Origin: Streptomyces violaceusniger
GTDB taxonomy: Bacteria > Actinomycetota > Actinomycetes > Streptomycetales > Streptomycetaceae
Direction of reading: 5' to 3'
NCBI GenBank assembly: GCA_005405945.1
Contig: BJHW01000002.1
Span: 1,550,001-1,614,000 of the forward strand
Length of the DNA stretch: 64,000 nt
In this document: one piece after another, positions 34,625 to 44,966 of the stretch
Numbering within the stretch: position 1 is the first letter of the stretch
How the letters are laid out: each line of letters begins with the position of its first letter
Made by a program: the position numbers and the translations under genes
The notes under the pieces: model-generated
What the model saw: only the letters and a program-made list of their open reading frames with translations
The model's database searches: none
What the model was told of the DNA's origin: nothing

Positions 34625-36964
34625 CGCGTCCGAGGGTGGGATCAGGCTGATGTGGGCGCGTCCGGTTGGCCGCGTCCGGGTGTTCGGCGTGGGTCAATCC
34701 GCGGTGGAGTGCTGTCGTCGTTCTTGCGCAGTGGCGCGGAAGTGGGGTGGGGGCGGGCGTTGCGGGCTGCTGCGGCACGGATTTGCTTGGCTCGCCCAGG
34801 GATGGGCGGCCGGAGTTTCTCGGTGACCGCGGTGAAGGCGGGGGCTTCGGCTCCCTGGAGTACGGGGCGGACCGCGGCGTGGAAGACATCCAGGTTGGAC
34901 AGATCGTGTGCCGTCAGGCGCGGCTCGGTGTGGCGGGCCAGATGTCGGGCGTCTTCCGGGCTGGCGTTGAAGATGATCTTTGTGCGGGCGTTGGTGCTGA
35001 TGCCTTCTTCCAGTTCCCTGGGGAGCTGGCGCAGGTACTGGTGGGCGAGCGTCATCGACAGCCGGTACGCGCGGGCCTCGGCGAGCATGTCGCCCAGGGA
35101 GTAGGGCAGATGGAGGAAGTTGTGCGCCTCGTCCATGTACAAGCTGGCGTCGTGGCGTTGGGCTTGGGGGATCCGGGCGCGGGCGGTGGTGGCCTGCCAG
35201 GTGCGTGCGACGACGATGGAGCCGACCAGGTGAGCGGTCTCGGAGCCGAGGGCGTCCTGAGCGATACGCACGAGACAGATCCCGCCGTCGAGCACCTGGT
35301 TCATGTCCACGGTGGAGGGCCCGCCGGCGAGGGCTTCACGGACGAACGGGCGCAGGAGGAAGGCGCGTACTTTGTTGAGCAGCGGGGCGGTGACCTGAGC
35401 GCGGCCCGGGTCGGACAGGTCGCCGTACCAGGTCCAGAAGCCTTTGAGTACGTCGTCGTCCAACTGGTCGGTGGCACGCTGCCGGAAGGCGGGGTTCGAC
35501 AGCAGCTTGGGGAGGTCCGTCAGGATGGGCGTGCCGGGCAGCGCGCGCAGAGTCAGCAGCGAGGCGCGCAGGATGTCGTCGGTGCGCGGGCCCCAGGACG
35601 CGGCGTAGACGCGGGAGAAGATCGACACGAGGTTGTCGACCGTGCGCGGTCCGTCTGTTCCCTCCAGGGGATTGAGCACGGGCGGGCGGGCCCTGCTGTC
35701 GGCATCGAAGAGGACTACCTTCTCTCCCAGCTCGGTCGGCAGACGCATGAGTAAGTCGCTGACCAGATCGCCCTTGGGATCGATGACCACCACACCGCGC
35801 CCGGCCTCGGCGTCGGTGAGGATCATCCGGGCCATCAGCTCGCTCTTGCCCGAGCCGGTGGCGCCCAGGATGTGCAGGTGGTGCCGAGCGTCGGGGACGC
35901 GCAGCCCGACAGGACGGAGGTGACCGCTGTCGGTCACCCCGATCGGCCGCACCGCCGCCCCGGCGTTCGCGACGCCCGGCGGAGGTGGCACCGCCCTCGC
36001 TCCGGCTCGTTGCAGGCTCGGGATGGACTCGTCCCACGGCAGGTGCGCCAGAGCGGCGAGTTCCGGGATGGACAGCAGATCGCCAGCGCTCAGGCGCCGT
36101 TCGGCCAGGCGAGGCAGCACATGGCGGGGCGTAGGCGGGTGCGTCGGTAGTAGTTGTACTCGGTGAACGTGGCGAATGCGGAGGCGATGGCATGGCTCCG
36201 GCCGCGCATCCGGTCTCGCGCCTTTGCTCGCTCCTCGGCATTTGCCGTATCGGGCACGGTGGAGGTGACCGCATAGCGGATACGGGTCTCGTACGGGGTT
36301 CCGCGCTGCTTGGCCACGATCACCCGGTCCTCCGCAGCGATCTCTAGAGCCGTATGCGGGTCCAGGACCGGAGTGCTTCGCGAGGGGCGTGGCCGGGGCT
36401 GGTGGCCGGGCGTGAGCAGATCCAGTAGACGGCTGACCGGCCGGGTCGACCGCCCGGCGCGGGCGTGTCGGGCGGCCCGGCGGGCCTTCTTCACCCGGCG
36501 TCCGGCCACCGGCCGGGCCAGTACTTGCACCGCTGCCCGCTCCTGAGGGCCGAGCCCGACCGGTGCGCCGAGCAGGGCGCGGACGGGGTCGGTGGGGAAG
36601 TCGGTTCGGATGGGCAGCGCCTCGCTGCGGGCCAGTTTCAGCTCGCCCCCGGTTGTGACCATGTGCCGGCCTGCTGGTGGTGTTGTGGGCAGGGGACTGG
36701 TGACGGGAGCGGTGCGGGTGTGGGTGCCGGGCCAGGCGGACTCGATCGCCCGCTCGATCATGCCCGGTGGGATCTGGCCGGGCACCCATACCTGGAGGCG
36801 GACGGTTTCGCGGTCGAAGAGGTACTCGAAGGCCAGATGAGGCTGCCCGGTCAGCCACCGGCGCCAGGCTGGACGCAACAGACCCACCAGGTTGGCCCAC
36901 AAGGCGGGGCTCCGGTGGCGTCCACCGTGGGCGTGAGGTTCCCCCGCTGTGGGGGTGTGGCTGA

Positions 36965-37920
36965 TTAGCTGGTCAGGGCGGGTTGACGTGGTTTCAGTTT
37001 CACTGGTTCGGCCGCTGCCTGGTCGGCGTAGTGCTTCTCCTCGAACTCGATCGGGCTGAGGTAGCCGAGCCGTTTCTGGATGCGGCGGGGGTTGTAGAAG
37101 CCGTCGATGTACTCGAAGAGAGCGAGGTTCGCCTCGGCCCTGGTGGCGAAGGTGCGGCCGCGGATGCACTCGGTTTTGACCAGTATCCACAGGTTCTCCG
37201 CCAGGGCGTTGTCGAACGAGTCGCCGACCGAGCCCATGGATGCCTGGATCCCCGCTCTGACCAGGCGTGTCGTGAGCTTGATGGACGTGTATTGCGTGCC
37301 GTGGTCGGCATGGTGAACGAGCTCGCCGGGGCGACCTCGCGGCTGGCCAGGGCATACTCCAGCGACGACAGGACCAGGTCTGCGTCCGCGTGGGCGGAGG
37401 TCTCCCAGGCCACGACCCTGCGGGAGAACGCGTCCCGGATGGCCGAAAGCCACAGGGGGCCCTCCCTGGTGGGGATCACGGTCAGGTCGGTGACCCACAA
37501 TCGGTTCGGCGCGGGCGCCGTGAAGTCGCGTTGCACCAGGTCAGGAGCAAGATCGGCGTCCAGGTCACGGCGGGTGAAGCCCTTGCTTCCACGGGGGCTG
37601 ATCCCGGCCAGACCGGCCTGGCGCATGAGCCGTTCGATCCGCTTCCTGCCGACGTGGATGCCCTCACGCCTGAGGACGGCGTGCACGCGCGGTGAGCCGT
37701 AGATCCCACCGGATTCCTCGTGGACCTGACGGATCCTGCTCGTCAGTTCGACGTCCTGGCGGCGCCGTTCGCACGGTTCCTTCTCGGCCTGTCGCCAGCG
37801 GTAGTAGGTGGAGGAGGGGATGTTCAGTTCCCGGAGTACGGGCTCGACCCCAGGTGCGGGTGCTCGTCGATGAGCGCTCTCACCTGGGCCGGGTCGGGTC
37901 GAGCTGGGCTGCGAAAAAAG
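36965..37920 (-). CDS. IS3-family transposase OrfB, two probable frameshifts
   Basis: After the T6C slip the product continues AQVRALIDEHPHLG, then VEPVLRELNIPSSTYYRW. The rve integrase core is visible: NRLWVTDLTVIPT (first Asp), HHADHGTQYTS (second Asp, in GELVHHADHGTQY) and SFDNALAENLWILVKTE (Glu). It ends RQPALTS at 36965. One base is missing near 37847 (GGGG) and one near 37325, so as given OrfB is split into three frames. Confidence 0.75.
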
Positions 37921-38191
37921 CCGAGGCCGTCCGCAGGACCTCGTTCGCCCGCTTGAGCTGGGCGTTCTCCTTGCGCAAGGCCACCAGCTCCTCGCGCTCG
38001 GCGCTGGTGAGCAGGTCGTCCCGCTCGCCGGCGTCGGCCTCGGCCTGCCGGATCCAGGTGCGCAGGGCCTCGTGGTGCACCCCGAGTTCCTCGGCCATGC
38101 GGCGGATGACGGGCTTCGGTTCGGCGGCGCGATACATGCGCACCGCGCGGTCACGCAACTCCAGCGGGTATTTCCTCGGGGCAGGCATCAT
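37880..38191 (-). CDS. IS3-family transposase OrfA
   Basis: About 103 residues from ATG 38191 (MMPAPRKYPLELRDRAVRMY) with the OrfA HTH (RRMAEELGVHHEALRTWIRQ) and a C-terminal leucine-zipper-like helix (LRKENAQLKRANEVLRTASAF). A T6C run at 37919-37913 on the minus strand, near its end, is the expected -1 frameshift site for making the OrfAB fusion transposase. Confidence 0.85.
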   Translation of the reverse strand: MMPAPRKYPLELRDRAVRMYRAAEPKPVIRRMAEELGVHHEALRTWIRQAEADAGERDDLLTSAEREELVALRKENAQLKRANEVLRTASAFFAAQLDPTRPR

Positions 38192-38593
38192 CTGGTCTCC
38201 TCTCGTGAGACCCATCTGACCTGCTGTCACCTCTCCCCGCATCTCGGGGAACCTCAGCGGAGGGAGGATCTGGATGACCCGCGCGTCAGTGGCTAGGCGC
38301 TGCTGGCAACGGCGTCGCCACCACCAGCGCGCCCACACCAGCACCATGGTCCCTGCGGTTGCGGAAGTGGCGACAACCAGTCCCCAGGTGGCCACCCATT
38401 CCTGGAGATGAACCAGTACGGCGTGCACCGCTCCGGCAGGGTCGCGCAGATAGTCCCCGGCTGGGGAGTCCGGCACCTGCGAGCCGGAGAAGTGTGCGAT
38501 GAACGACGAGGCGGGTGAGAGGAGGAGAACAGCGGGATGGAGCATGGCGCAGGACACCTTCCGTGAGCGAAGCATCGGGTGGGTCGGTGGCCA

Positions 38594-39571
38594 TCAGGCG
38601 GCGCGTTCGTGCGGTTCGAGGACACTCGGCCCTTCGGACTGGGCCGGCAGGCGTGGTTGATCGCCGGGGATCACCCGCAGCGCCGGGCGCGTGCCCGAAC
38701 GGATGTGGGCGTGGCGCTCGGCATCGACCTCGGCCTGCCACGAGCGGAAGGTGCGGCCGTTGAGCCGCTTGAGAAAGTGCGGAATGCGGTTGGCAGGAAT
38801 GCCGACCAGCCGCGGGCCCAGCACGGCGAGGAGATCGTTTGCTTCCTGGGAGTGCCAGCCCGCGGCGGCGATGGATTCCTCATCGGGGAAGACATCCGCC
38901 ACCCGGTCCTGCTCGGGATCTAAGGCGGTGTCCTGGGTGCCGCCGTAGCTGAATACCCACAGGAAGTTGTCCGGCGGGGCCGGCTCCACCAGGGCGCGGA
39001 ACCTGGCTACTTCCTTGGTGTAGGCGTAGAAGTTGACTTCTGGCCGGGCGCGGATCACCCGCAGCCAGCTGCGGGTGTAGGCGTCGGTGAAGAAGTCGCC
39101 CGAGTCGTGGATACGTATCCAGACCCTGCGGAACTTCTCGGCGCCGAGTTCGCTGATCATCGCCTGTTCCCAGGCGGGTAGATCGTCCAGGACGAAGCGC
39201 AGGTTCGCCTCGTGCTTGGCTTTGACCACCGGCCAGGTGTAGGTGCCGTGCCGGGCGTAGCAGACGTGGCGGCAGATTCCTGCGGAGGGGCAGGTGTTGT
39301 AGGTACGGCCGTCCGGGAGCCGACCCGCCCAGGCCGGCAGTGTCCAGTTCCACGCGCCGATCGCGCGCATTTCCCGGTTCTGGGTCAGCAATGGCGACGG
39401 TGGCGATGGGGCAGATGGGATGGCGTTGATGAGGGGAAAGGCATGAGAGCGCCCTTCGAGTGAAGGAGCAGGTGAAGCGTCGCTGGCTCTGGAGAACTGC
39501 GGCATGGGGGGCTGCGCAACCGCATCCCCAGCGACCTGATCGTTCCGAGAAGGCTGGTCAGGCGATATCAA
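38594..39571 (-). CDS. GP88-family protein in the transfer operon
   Basis: A protein of up to 325 residues with the Gene-product-88 pattern known from mycobacteriophages: TYNTCPSAGICRHVCYARHGT (Cys cluster), KAKHEANLRFVL, WIRIHDSGDFFTDAYTRSWL and VNFYAYTKEV, then VFSYGG. Function unknown; the Cys cluster could bind a metal or iron-sulfur centre. The start (TTG 39571, overlapping the VirB4 stop by 14 bases) is uncertain; ATG 39505 is possible. It lies between VirB4 and the coupling protein. Confidence 0.75.
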   Translation of the reverse strand: MISPDQPSRNDQVAGDAVAQPPMPQFSRASDASPAPSLEGRSHAFPLINAIPSAPSPPSPLLTQNREMRAIGAWNWTLPAWAGRLPDGRTYNTCPSAGICRHVCYARHGTYTWPVVKAKHEANLRFVLDDLPAWEQAMISELGAEKFRRVWIRIHDSGDFFTDAYTRSWLRVIRARPEVNFYAYTKEVARFRALVEPAPPDNFLWVFSYGGTQDTALDPEQDRVADVFPDEESIAAAGWHSQEANDLLAVLGPRLVGIPANRIPHFLKRLNGRTFRSWQAEVDAERHAHIRSGTRPALRVIPGDQPRLPAQSEGPSVLEPHERAA

Positions 39572-41463
39572 GATCGATCTGATCGCTGTGGTGGTCCGCG
39601 AAGCTGCCTGTTGCCTCGGCGTGGTCGAGGTCCAGGTACGGTTCTTCGCCCTCCGCGACAGCGCTGCTTTCGGCCATGGCGGCGAGTTCGGCAGGATCGG
39701 TGGTCACCAGACGGTGCTCGGTGGGTGAGGCGATCGCCTCGAAGGCCACACGTTGGGTACCTGTGGAGAGCAGCCCTTGGCCGCGATCGGCTGAGAGCAG
39801 GAACTGGCGTTCGCCGTCGGACAGGTTGAACGTGGACGTGATCTCGTCGATGGCCTGTGGGGCCTGGCGCAGCAGGATTTGGGTGGCGGCGTTGGCCACG
39901 ATGGCCTTGCCGAGGTCGGAGCCGAGGACATCGGCGCTGTCCTGGGTGGCGACCGTGAGCCCTGCCCAGCGTTTGCGGAAGGACTTGGCCATGCGGAACA
40001 GGAATTCCGCTCCGGCGGGCTCCTGCATCAGCAACCAGGCTTCGTCGACGACGACCAGCCCGGGGCGGCGCAAGGCCGGGTTGGACACCCGCCGCCAGAC
40101 CGCGTCCAGGGTCAGCAGTGTGCCGATCGGTTTGAGCTCGTCGGCCAGGTCACGCAGGGAGAAGGCCACGAGATGGCCTTCGGGCCTGCTGGTGGTAGGG
40201 CCGTCGAACAAACCGGAGAAGGCGCCGCGCACATACGGGTCCAGCCGAGTGGCCAGATCCTGCGCTGTGCGGTTCTTCGACTGTTCCAGTACGGCTGCCA
40301 GATCGGCGAGTAATGGAGCGGGGCGAGTCCAGGTCCGCGGATCGGTGGTGATCCCGGCACGCTGGTAGGTCGCGGTAATCGCCCGGTCCAGCACAGCGCG
40401 CTCCGTCGGCGTGAGCGTGCTGCCCAGCAGGACGCCGATGACCGTGTGCAGGAACAGAGCCCGGCGGATAACGGCATCTCTGGGCGCTGTGCGCCGCCCG
40501 TCGGGTCGGGTGTGCAGGGGCAGGTCGAAGGGGTTGAGGCGGACCTGCTCGGCGCCGAGGTGGACGTAGGTGCCGCCGACCGCCTGGGTGAGGCGCGCGT
40601 ACTCGTCTTCGGGGTCGATGACATGGATCTCGATGCCGCGATAAAGAGACCGTAGAAGTTCGAGTTTGGCCAGGTAGGACTTGCCTGCGCCGGAGCGGCC
40701 GAGGATGACGGAGTTGTGGTTGTCCAGGGCGAAACGGTCCCAGTGCACCAGCCCCTGCGAGCCGAGGTTGTACCCGTACAGCACCCCCGTGGGAGCGCCG
40801 GCGGAGGTGGGGTCGCTCGGGGCAGGTCAGGGCTGGTGAAGGGGAAGGCCGCCGAGAGCGCCGCGGTGTCGAAGGTGCGGCGCATCCGTATCAGGTCCAG
40901 GCCCATGGGCAGGCAGGTGACCCAGCCTTGCAGGCTGCGGTAGCTGGTCGGTTTGGCGTCCAACAGCAGGCTCGCCGCCAGCGAGCGGACGGCGGCGACC
41001 TCGTCGGCCAGTTGCTCGGGGCTGGTTGCGTGCACGGTCAGGTAGAGCCCGAGGCGGTAGAGCTTGCCTTCGCCCCGGGCGATGCGGGAGGACAGCTCGT
41101 AGGCGTCCTCGGTGGCGGCTTCCACGTGCGGGTCGCGCAGCCGGCCTTTCTGCTCGGTGTAGCGGCGGTCGGATTCGAGCTTGGCGAGCTGCCGCTTGAG
41201 GCGGGTGCTGGCGGTGACCGGGTCGATCGGCTCGATGTGCACGCTGACGTCCACCCGGCCCGGGTAGGTCAGCAGGGGTTGCAGCCATCCGGGTAGACCT
41301 CGCGGGGGAAGCCGGTGATGGCGAAGGAAGCCACCTGTTCCCCGCCGATTTCCAGCTGCCGGGGGCTGACGGCCAGCGCATCGGGAGTGAAGGCACCAGC
41401 GCTCGCCGTGGGCGGCCACCCCTGGCGTGAGGCGCGTGAACGGCCAGCATGCTTGCGGATCAT
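39558..41463 (-). CDS. VirB4-like conjugation ATPase, two frameshifts
   Basis: ATG 41463 has AGGGAGGGAA just upstream and opens MIRKHAGRSRASRQGW. The frame changes near 41290 to WLQPLLTYPGRVDVSVHIEP and again near 40815 to LYGYNLGSQGLVHWDRFALD. The motor has Walker A ILGRSGAGKSYLAKLE, HVIDPEDEYARL and Walker B LVVVDEAWLLMQE, followed by SFRKRWAGLTVATQ. Total about 635 residues, normal for VirB4/TraE/TrsE proteins. Each change of frame fits one missing base. Confidence 0.85.
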
Positions 41464-42613
41464 CGTGATTCCCTCCCTGCCGGACAGTCGTGTTCGGCCT
41501 CGTCGCTCTCTGGGCCGGAGGTGCCCGGGCGTTCGAAGGTGCGCAGGGCGGTGTCGTCTTCGGGACCGAGGCGATGGTGATTACGTCGTCGGCCCCGGCG
41601 AGGTGGGAGGAGACGGGGACGAGGCTGTCGGGGTTGCAGGCGGCGGCCAGCACCGCAGTGGCCTGCCCGGCGCCCAGCGGAGTGACGACGATCCCGGTCG
41701 GGCCCAGCAGGTCGGCCGCCTCGCCGAGTCGCCGCACCAGGCGGGTTTCCGCCGCCCGGCGCTCCGCCTCCACCGAGGGTTGCGCGGAGTCCCGGGACCG
41801 CGCGCGGCGAGTGAAAGCTGCGAGTGGTGAGGCGCCACCGAGCCCGTCGACCGCACGCTGCGGCCCCAGCGGTTCGCGCAGAACGAGCAGCACTTGGCGG
41901 CGCAGCAGATCGCTCTGGGTGCCCAGCTGGGCCAGATAGTCGGCGTGTTCACGGGCGGCCTCCTCCAGCGCCGGGTGCGGCAGCCTGGGCGCCTGCTCGC
42001 GGAGCTCGCTGATCTGCCCCGTCAGGTCCAGACGCTCGGTACGTACCAGCACCTGCACCGGAGCGGTGAGGGAGTGCAGGTAACGGCCAAAGGCGGCGGT
42101 CAGGGCCTCCTGCTCGGCCGGGGTGCGCAAGGAGAAGTTGACGGTGGAGCACACCGCCAGGGCCGCGACCCCGTCTGTGCCGAGGTCGACCACGCCGGTC
42201 TCGGTGATGTCTTCGGCGGGGAGCTCCAGCTCGGCCGGAGCAATGTCCCACTCGGCGCGGGTGTCTCCGGAGTTGCGGGTGACCCGGCTGGCCAGCCAGG
42301 CAGGGGCCGGGAGGATGCCTTCGGGAGCGGCGACTCGATAGCGGGGGCTCATGCACTGGCGGATGGCAGCCAGCGCTAGCCGGTCCAGTGAGATGCCGTC
42401 CCGCCGCCCCAGGGCCAGAAGGACGGTGGCCACCGCGATGGGGATGGCCAGGACCGCGAATACCACCAGCGGCACGAAGTCGCGGGTAGTTGTCCAGGTG
42501 CCGTAGAGCACGATGCCGGCCACCGTGAGGATGAGCAACTGGCGGGCGGTCAGGCTGCCCAGGACGGTGTCCTCACGGTCGACGTCGGCGGGAATGCGTA
42601 CCGGCTGGGTCAT
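41460..42613 (-). CDS. PrgI-family (VirB3-like) membrane protein, one frameshift
   Basis: ATG 42613 opens MTQPVRIPADVDREDTVLG, followed by two membrane segments (QLLILTVAGIVLYGTW, VPLVVFAVLAIPIAVATVLL) and a long cytoplasmic domain. Near 41572 one base is missing; restored, the end reads EDDTALRTFERPGTSGPESD and stops at TGA 41462-41460, overlapping the VirB4 ATG. PrgI proteins replace VirB3 in Gram-positive type IV systems and usually precede VirB4, as here. Start overlaps the VirB6-like gene (ATGA). Confidence 0.8.
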
Positions 42614-44535
42614 TGCCGTTCACCTCCTTTAGTTCCTGCGTCGTCCTCGACTGGGTGGCGAAGGGCGGTTGGGGGTGGGGAGCTGAAGCGCGGTGGCGGG
42701 GGCGCGCTGGTGCGTTTCTGCGGGCGCGGAGTGGCGGGATCGGATATCGGTTGGCGGAAGGTCACTGGTGCGGGTTGATCACGGGTCCGTCGGGGCTGTG
42801 TGGGGGACGGATCGGTGGGCGGTTGGAACCGAGGTCGGCCCGGGGGCGTTGTGGGGCGGCCTGCTCGGGCGGGTGGCGGTGTGCCGGATCCGGGTGCGCG
42901 GAAGGAGGGCGAACCGGGTGGTGTCGTGGGCCGGGGCGTGGGGGTGGAACGCGTGCCGTCCGAGCCGTCGTCGGATGGGCCGGTGGGCGTGCGGAAGGTG
43001 GGCATGCCCGGCGGGCCGATCTGCGGACCGAACCGCGGGGCTGCTCCGGGTACGGGTTCGCGGAACAGGGCCGGTCCGGGCGGGCGGCGCCGGATCACCG
43101 GCGGACTGGACGCCCGCGTGCTGCGGCGGGTCCGGGTGGGGATGGGTGTGCTGTTCCTGCCGGTGCGGGATCGCGATGCCGCACCGAAGGCGCTGGTTGA
43201 GTTCATGCCGCGCAGTGCTCCGAAGGTTCGGGCGGCGATGTAGGTGCGCACCAGGCTCCCGGTGAAGGAACGCCGGTGGCTGCCGCGGAGAGAACCGAGA
43301 ATCCAAAAGGGGATCTTGAACAGGATGTACATCAGGGCCAGGGAGACGATGAGGTCGACCAGGCCTGACTTGTTGGGGCCGAGCAGGGTGAAGCCGTCGG
43401 AATCCAGGAAGACGCGCAGGGCGGTGACCAGAGTCAGGGACTGGGCGAGTTGGACGGCCAGCAGGCCGAAGAAGCAGCGCCACCACCAGCGGGCGATGCC
43501 GTCGGTCTGCGGCAGGGCGTGGCACATCAGGGCCAGCGGTGCCCCGGCAACCATGATCATGGTCAGGGCGACGCGTACGGCGTAGGTGACCAGGAGCGCC
43601 ACCAGCATCCCGGCGATGAACACCTGCATGAAGATGACGAAAATGCCGCCGTTGATGGAGCTGAGGATCAGGTTGCGCAGCGTCTTCGCGGCGCTGTCCT
43701 CGTCCACGCCCTCACCGAGCACTGCTCGGGACAGGGCGTTGGTGGTGGCGATGGCCTTGTTGGCGACGAACAGGGAGAGGGCCGCGGCCAAGAAGCCCAG
43801 CACGATGCGCGGGGCGATCTCCTTGATGGAGTAGTGGGTCTGGACGGACTGGTACGTCATCACCACGATCCCGGCGATCATGATGAGCATGCCGTAGCAG
43901 GCCAGCATGATGTGCCAGGAGTTCGACCACAGCTCGCCGATGCGCGGTAGTTGGTCCAGGGTCGGGGTGGACAGCAGGGTATTGCCGAGGAGGTCCAGCA
44001 GCGGGTTGAGCGCCTTGGTGACCAGGCCCTTGAAGAAGACGGTGATGGCGGCGTTGATCCCGTCGACGATCCAGCCGACGACACCGCCAGGGTCGCCGCC
44101 GTCACCGTCGTCGCCGTCCGGTTCTTCGGTTGGCAGTGGAACGGAGCTGGTACCGCTGCTGTTGGGCTGTGGAATGCAGTCCGACGGCGACGACCCGCCC
44201 GACGGAGAAGCACACGGATCCACCTCGGTCGTCGAAGGCGCTGTGGTGGGAACGTGAGGAATCCCTGGCGAAGACCCCCAGGACGACGAGCTCGGCGCCG
44301 GACTGCGGGGCGTGGCTGAGGTGGTGCCGGAAGGTTCAGGGGAAGGCCCGCCGTGTGCGGCCTGCGCACCCGACGCCAACAGCCAGCCGAACAGCACCGC
44401 GATGACCACCACCACCAAGCCCGAACCCAGGGTCCGCATCCGGACCACTGGCCGGCGAGAGCGCGCTCCGGAGGCTGCGTGGAGCGCGCCGTACCGGCGG
44501 GCCACGGGCGGAGGGGGCGGCGGGGCGGCGGGCAT
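42610..44535 (-). CDS. VirB6/TrbL-like polytopic membrane protein
   Basis: A 641-residue protein. A signal or membrane segment lies near the start (LGSGLVVVVIAVLFGWLLAS), then a Pro/Ser-rich external linker to about residue 150, then six or so membrane helices to about 430 (MLIMIAGIVVMTY, IVLGFLAAALSLFVANKAIA, MLVALLVTYAVRVALTMIMV). A long Pro/Arg/Thr-rich C-terminal tail follows. It would form the inner-membrane channel of the transfer apparatus. ATG 44535 overlaps the pilin stop (TGATG). Confidence 0.8.
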   Translation of the reverse strand: MPAAPPPPPPVARRYGALHAASGARSRRPVVRMRTLGSGLVVVVIAVLFGWLLASGAQAAHGGPSPEPSGTTSATPRSPAPSSSSWGSSPGIPHVPTTAPSTTEVDPCASPSGGSSPSDCIPQPNSSGTSSVPLPTEEPDGDDGDGGDPGGVVGWIVDGINAAITVFFKGLVTKALNPLLDLLGNTLLSTPTLDQLPRIGELWSNSWHIMLACYGMLIMIAGIVVMTYQSVQTHYSIKEIAPRIVLGFLAAALSLFVANKAIATTNALSRAVLGEGVDEDSAAKTLRNLILSSINGGIFVIFMQVFIAGMLVALLVTYAVRVALTMIMVAGAPLALMCHALPQTDGIARWWWRCFFGLLAVQLAQSLTLVTALRVFLDSDGFTLLGPNKSGLVDLIVSLALMYILFKIPFWILGSLRGSHRRSFTGSLVRTYIAARTFGALRGMNSTSAFGAASRSRTGRNSTPIPTRTRRSTRASSPPVIRRRPPGPALFREPVPGAAPRFGPQIGPPGMPTFRTPTGPSDDGSDGTRSTPTPRPTTPPGSPSFRAPGSGTPPPARAGRPTTPPGRPRFQPPTDPSPTQPRRTRDQPAPVTFRQPISDPATPRPQKRTSAPPPPRFSSPPPTALRHPVEDDAGTKGGERQ

Positions 44536-44966
44536 CAGGCACCCACGATCCCTTTGAAGATCTCCACCACCAGCGGTGCCAGGGTGGCCAGCCCGTACCC
44601 GTACCCGGCGCTCTTGAACGAGGACTTGGCCTTCTCGACTTCACCCGGGTCACCTGCGGCCAGGATGTACCGCACGCCCCCGACGGTGAGGAACAGGGTG
44701 GCCAGACCTGCCAGAATGCCCATGATCCAGTTACGGAGGTTGTCCAGGACCGTGTTGATTGACTTGGCCAGCGCCTGCACCTGTACCGGCTCGGCCTGTG
44801 CTGCCGAAGTCAGCAGGATCGACACCGCGACAACAAGGCTGACGATCAGCAGGAACCGTCCTGCCCACGTGGCGAGGCGTTGCGTGGAGCGTTGCTGGCC
44901 GCCCTTGTCGGCGCGGGCGGTGCGGTCGCGCTGGCAACGGCGGGACAGCGATGATGTCAGGCGCAT
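44535..44966 (-). CDS. VirB2/TrbC-like pilin or small channel protein
   Basis: A 143-residue protein with a signal-like N-terminus (FLLIVSLVVAVSILLTSAAQ) and two hydrophobic helices (WIMGILAGLATLFLTVGGVR, GLATLAPLVVEIFKGIVG) separated by a short polar loop, the plan of TrbC/VirB2-type subunits. Position directly upstream of the VirB6-like gene supports this. ATG 44966 overlaps the preceding gene by 10 bases. Confidence 0.75.
   Translation of the reverse strand: MRLTSSLSRRCQRDRTARADKGGQQRSTQRLATWAGRFLLIVSLVVAVSILLTSAAQAEPVQVQALAKSINTVLDNLRNWIMGILAGLATLFLTVGGVRYILAAGDPGEVEKAKSSFKSAGYGYGLATLAPLVVEIFKGIVGA

Larger units (their letters stand above)
36934..38256 (-). mobile_element. IS3-family insertion sequence, 1323 bp
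   Basis: The ends TGAGGTTCCCC (36934 on) and the complement of its right-end counterpart (to 38256) start imperfect inverted repeats of about 48 bp. A 3-bp duplication GCG (36931-36933 and 38257-38259) flanks the element, as expected for IS3. It carries orfA and orfB on the minus strand and sits inside the coupling-protein gene. Confidence 0.85.
34642..38575 (-). pseudogene. VirD4/TraG-like coupling protein, interrupted by an IS3-family element and frame-shifted
   Basis: The 5' part (38575-38257) encodes the secreted/membrane N-terminus (MLHPAVLLLSPAS..., ATSATAGTMVLVWARWWW) and ends RVIQILPP. The element 36934-38256 follows. The gene resumes at 36933 with ALWANLVGLLRPAWRRWLTG and runs to 34642. 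Joined across one copy of GCG the parts read through, if one C is restored near 36905. A second one-base loss lies near 36115. The motor domain has Walker A GATGSGKSELMAR, IDPKGDL and the Walker B region LYMDEAHNFLHLP. It would link DNA to the secretion channel; with the IS inside, the gene should be inactive. Confidence 0.85.

Noticed and set aside
41500..44500. Long plus-strand frames through the transfer operon
   Set aside because: They are shadows of the minus-strand genes, which have clear family motifs.
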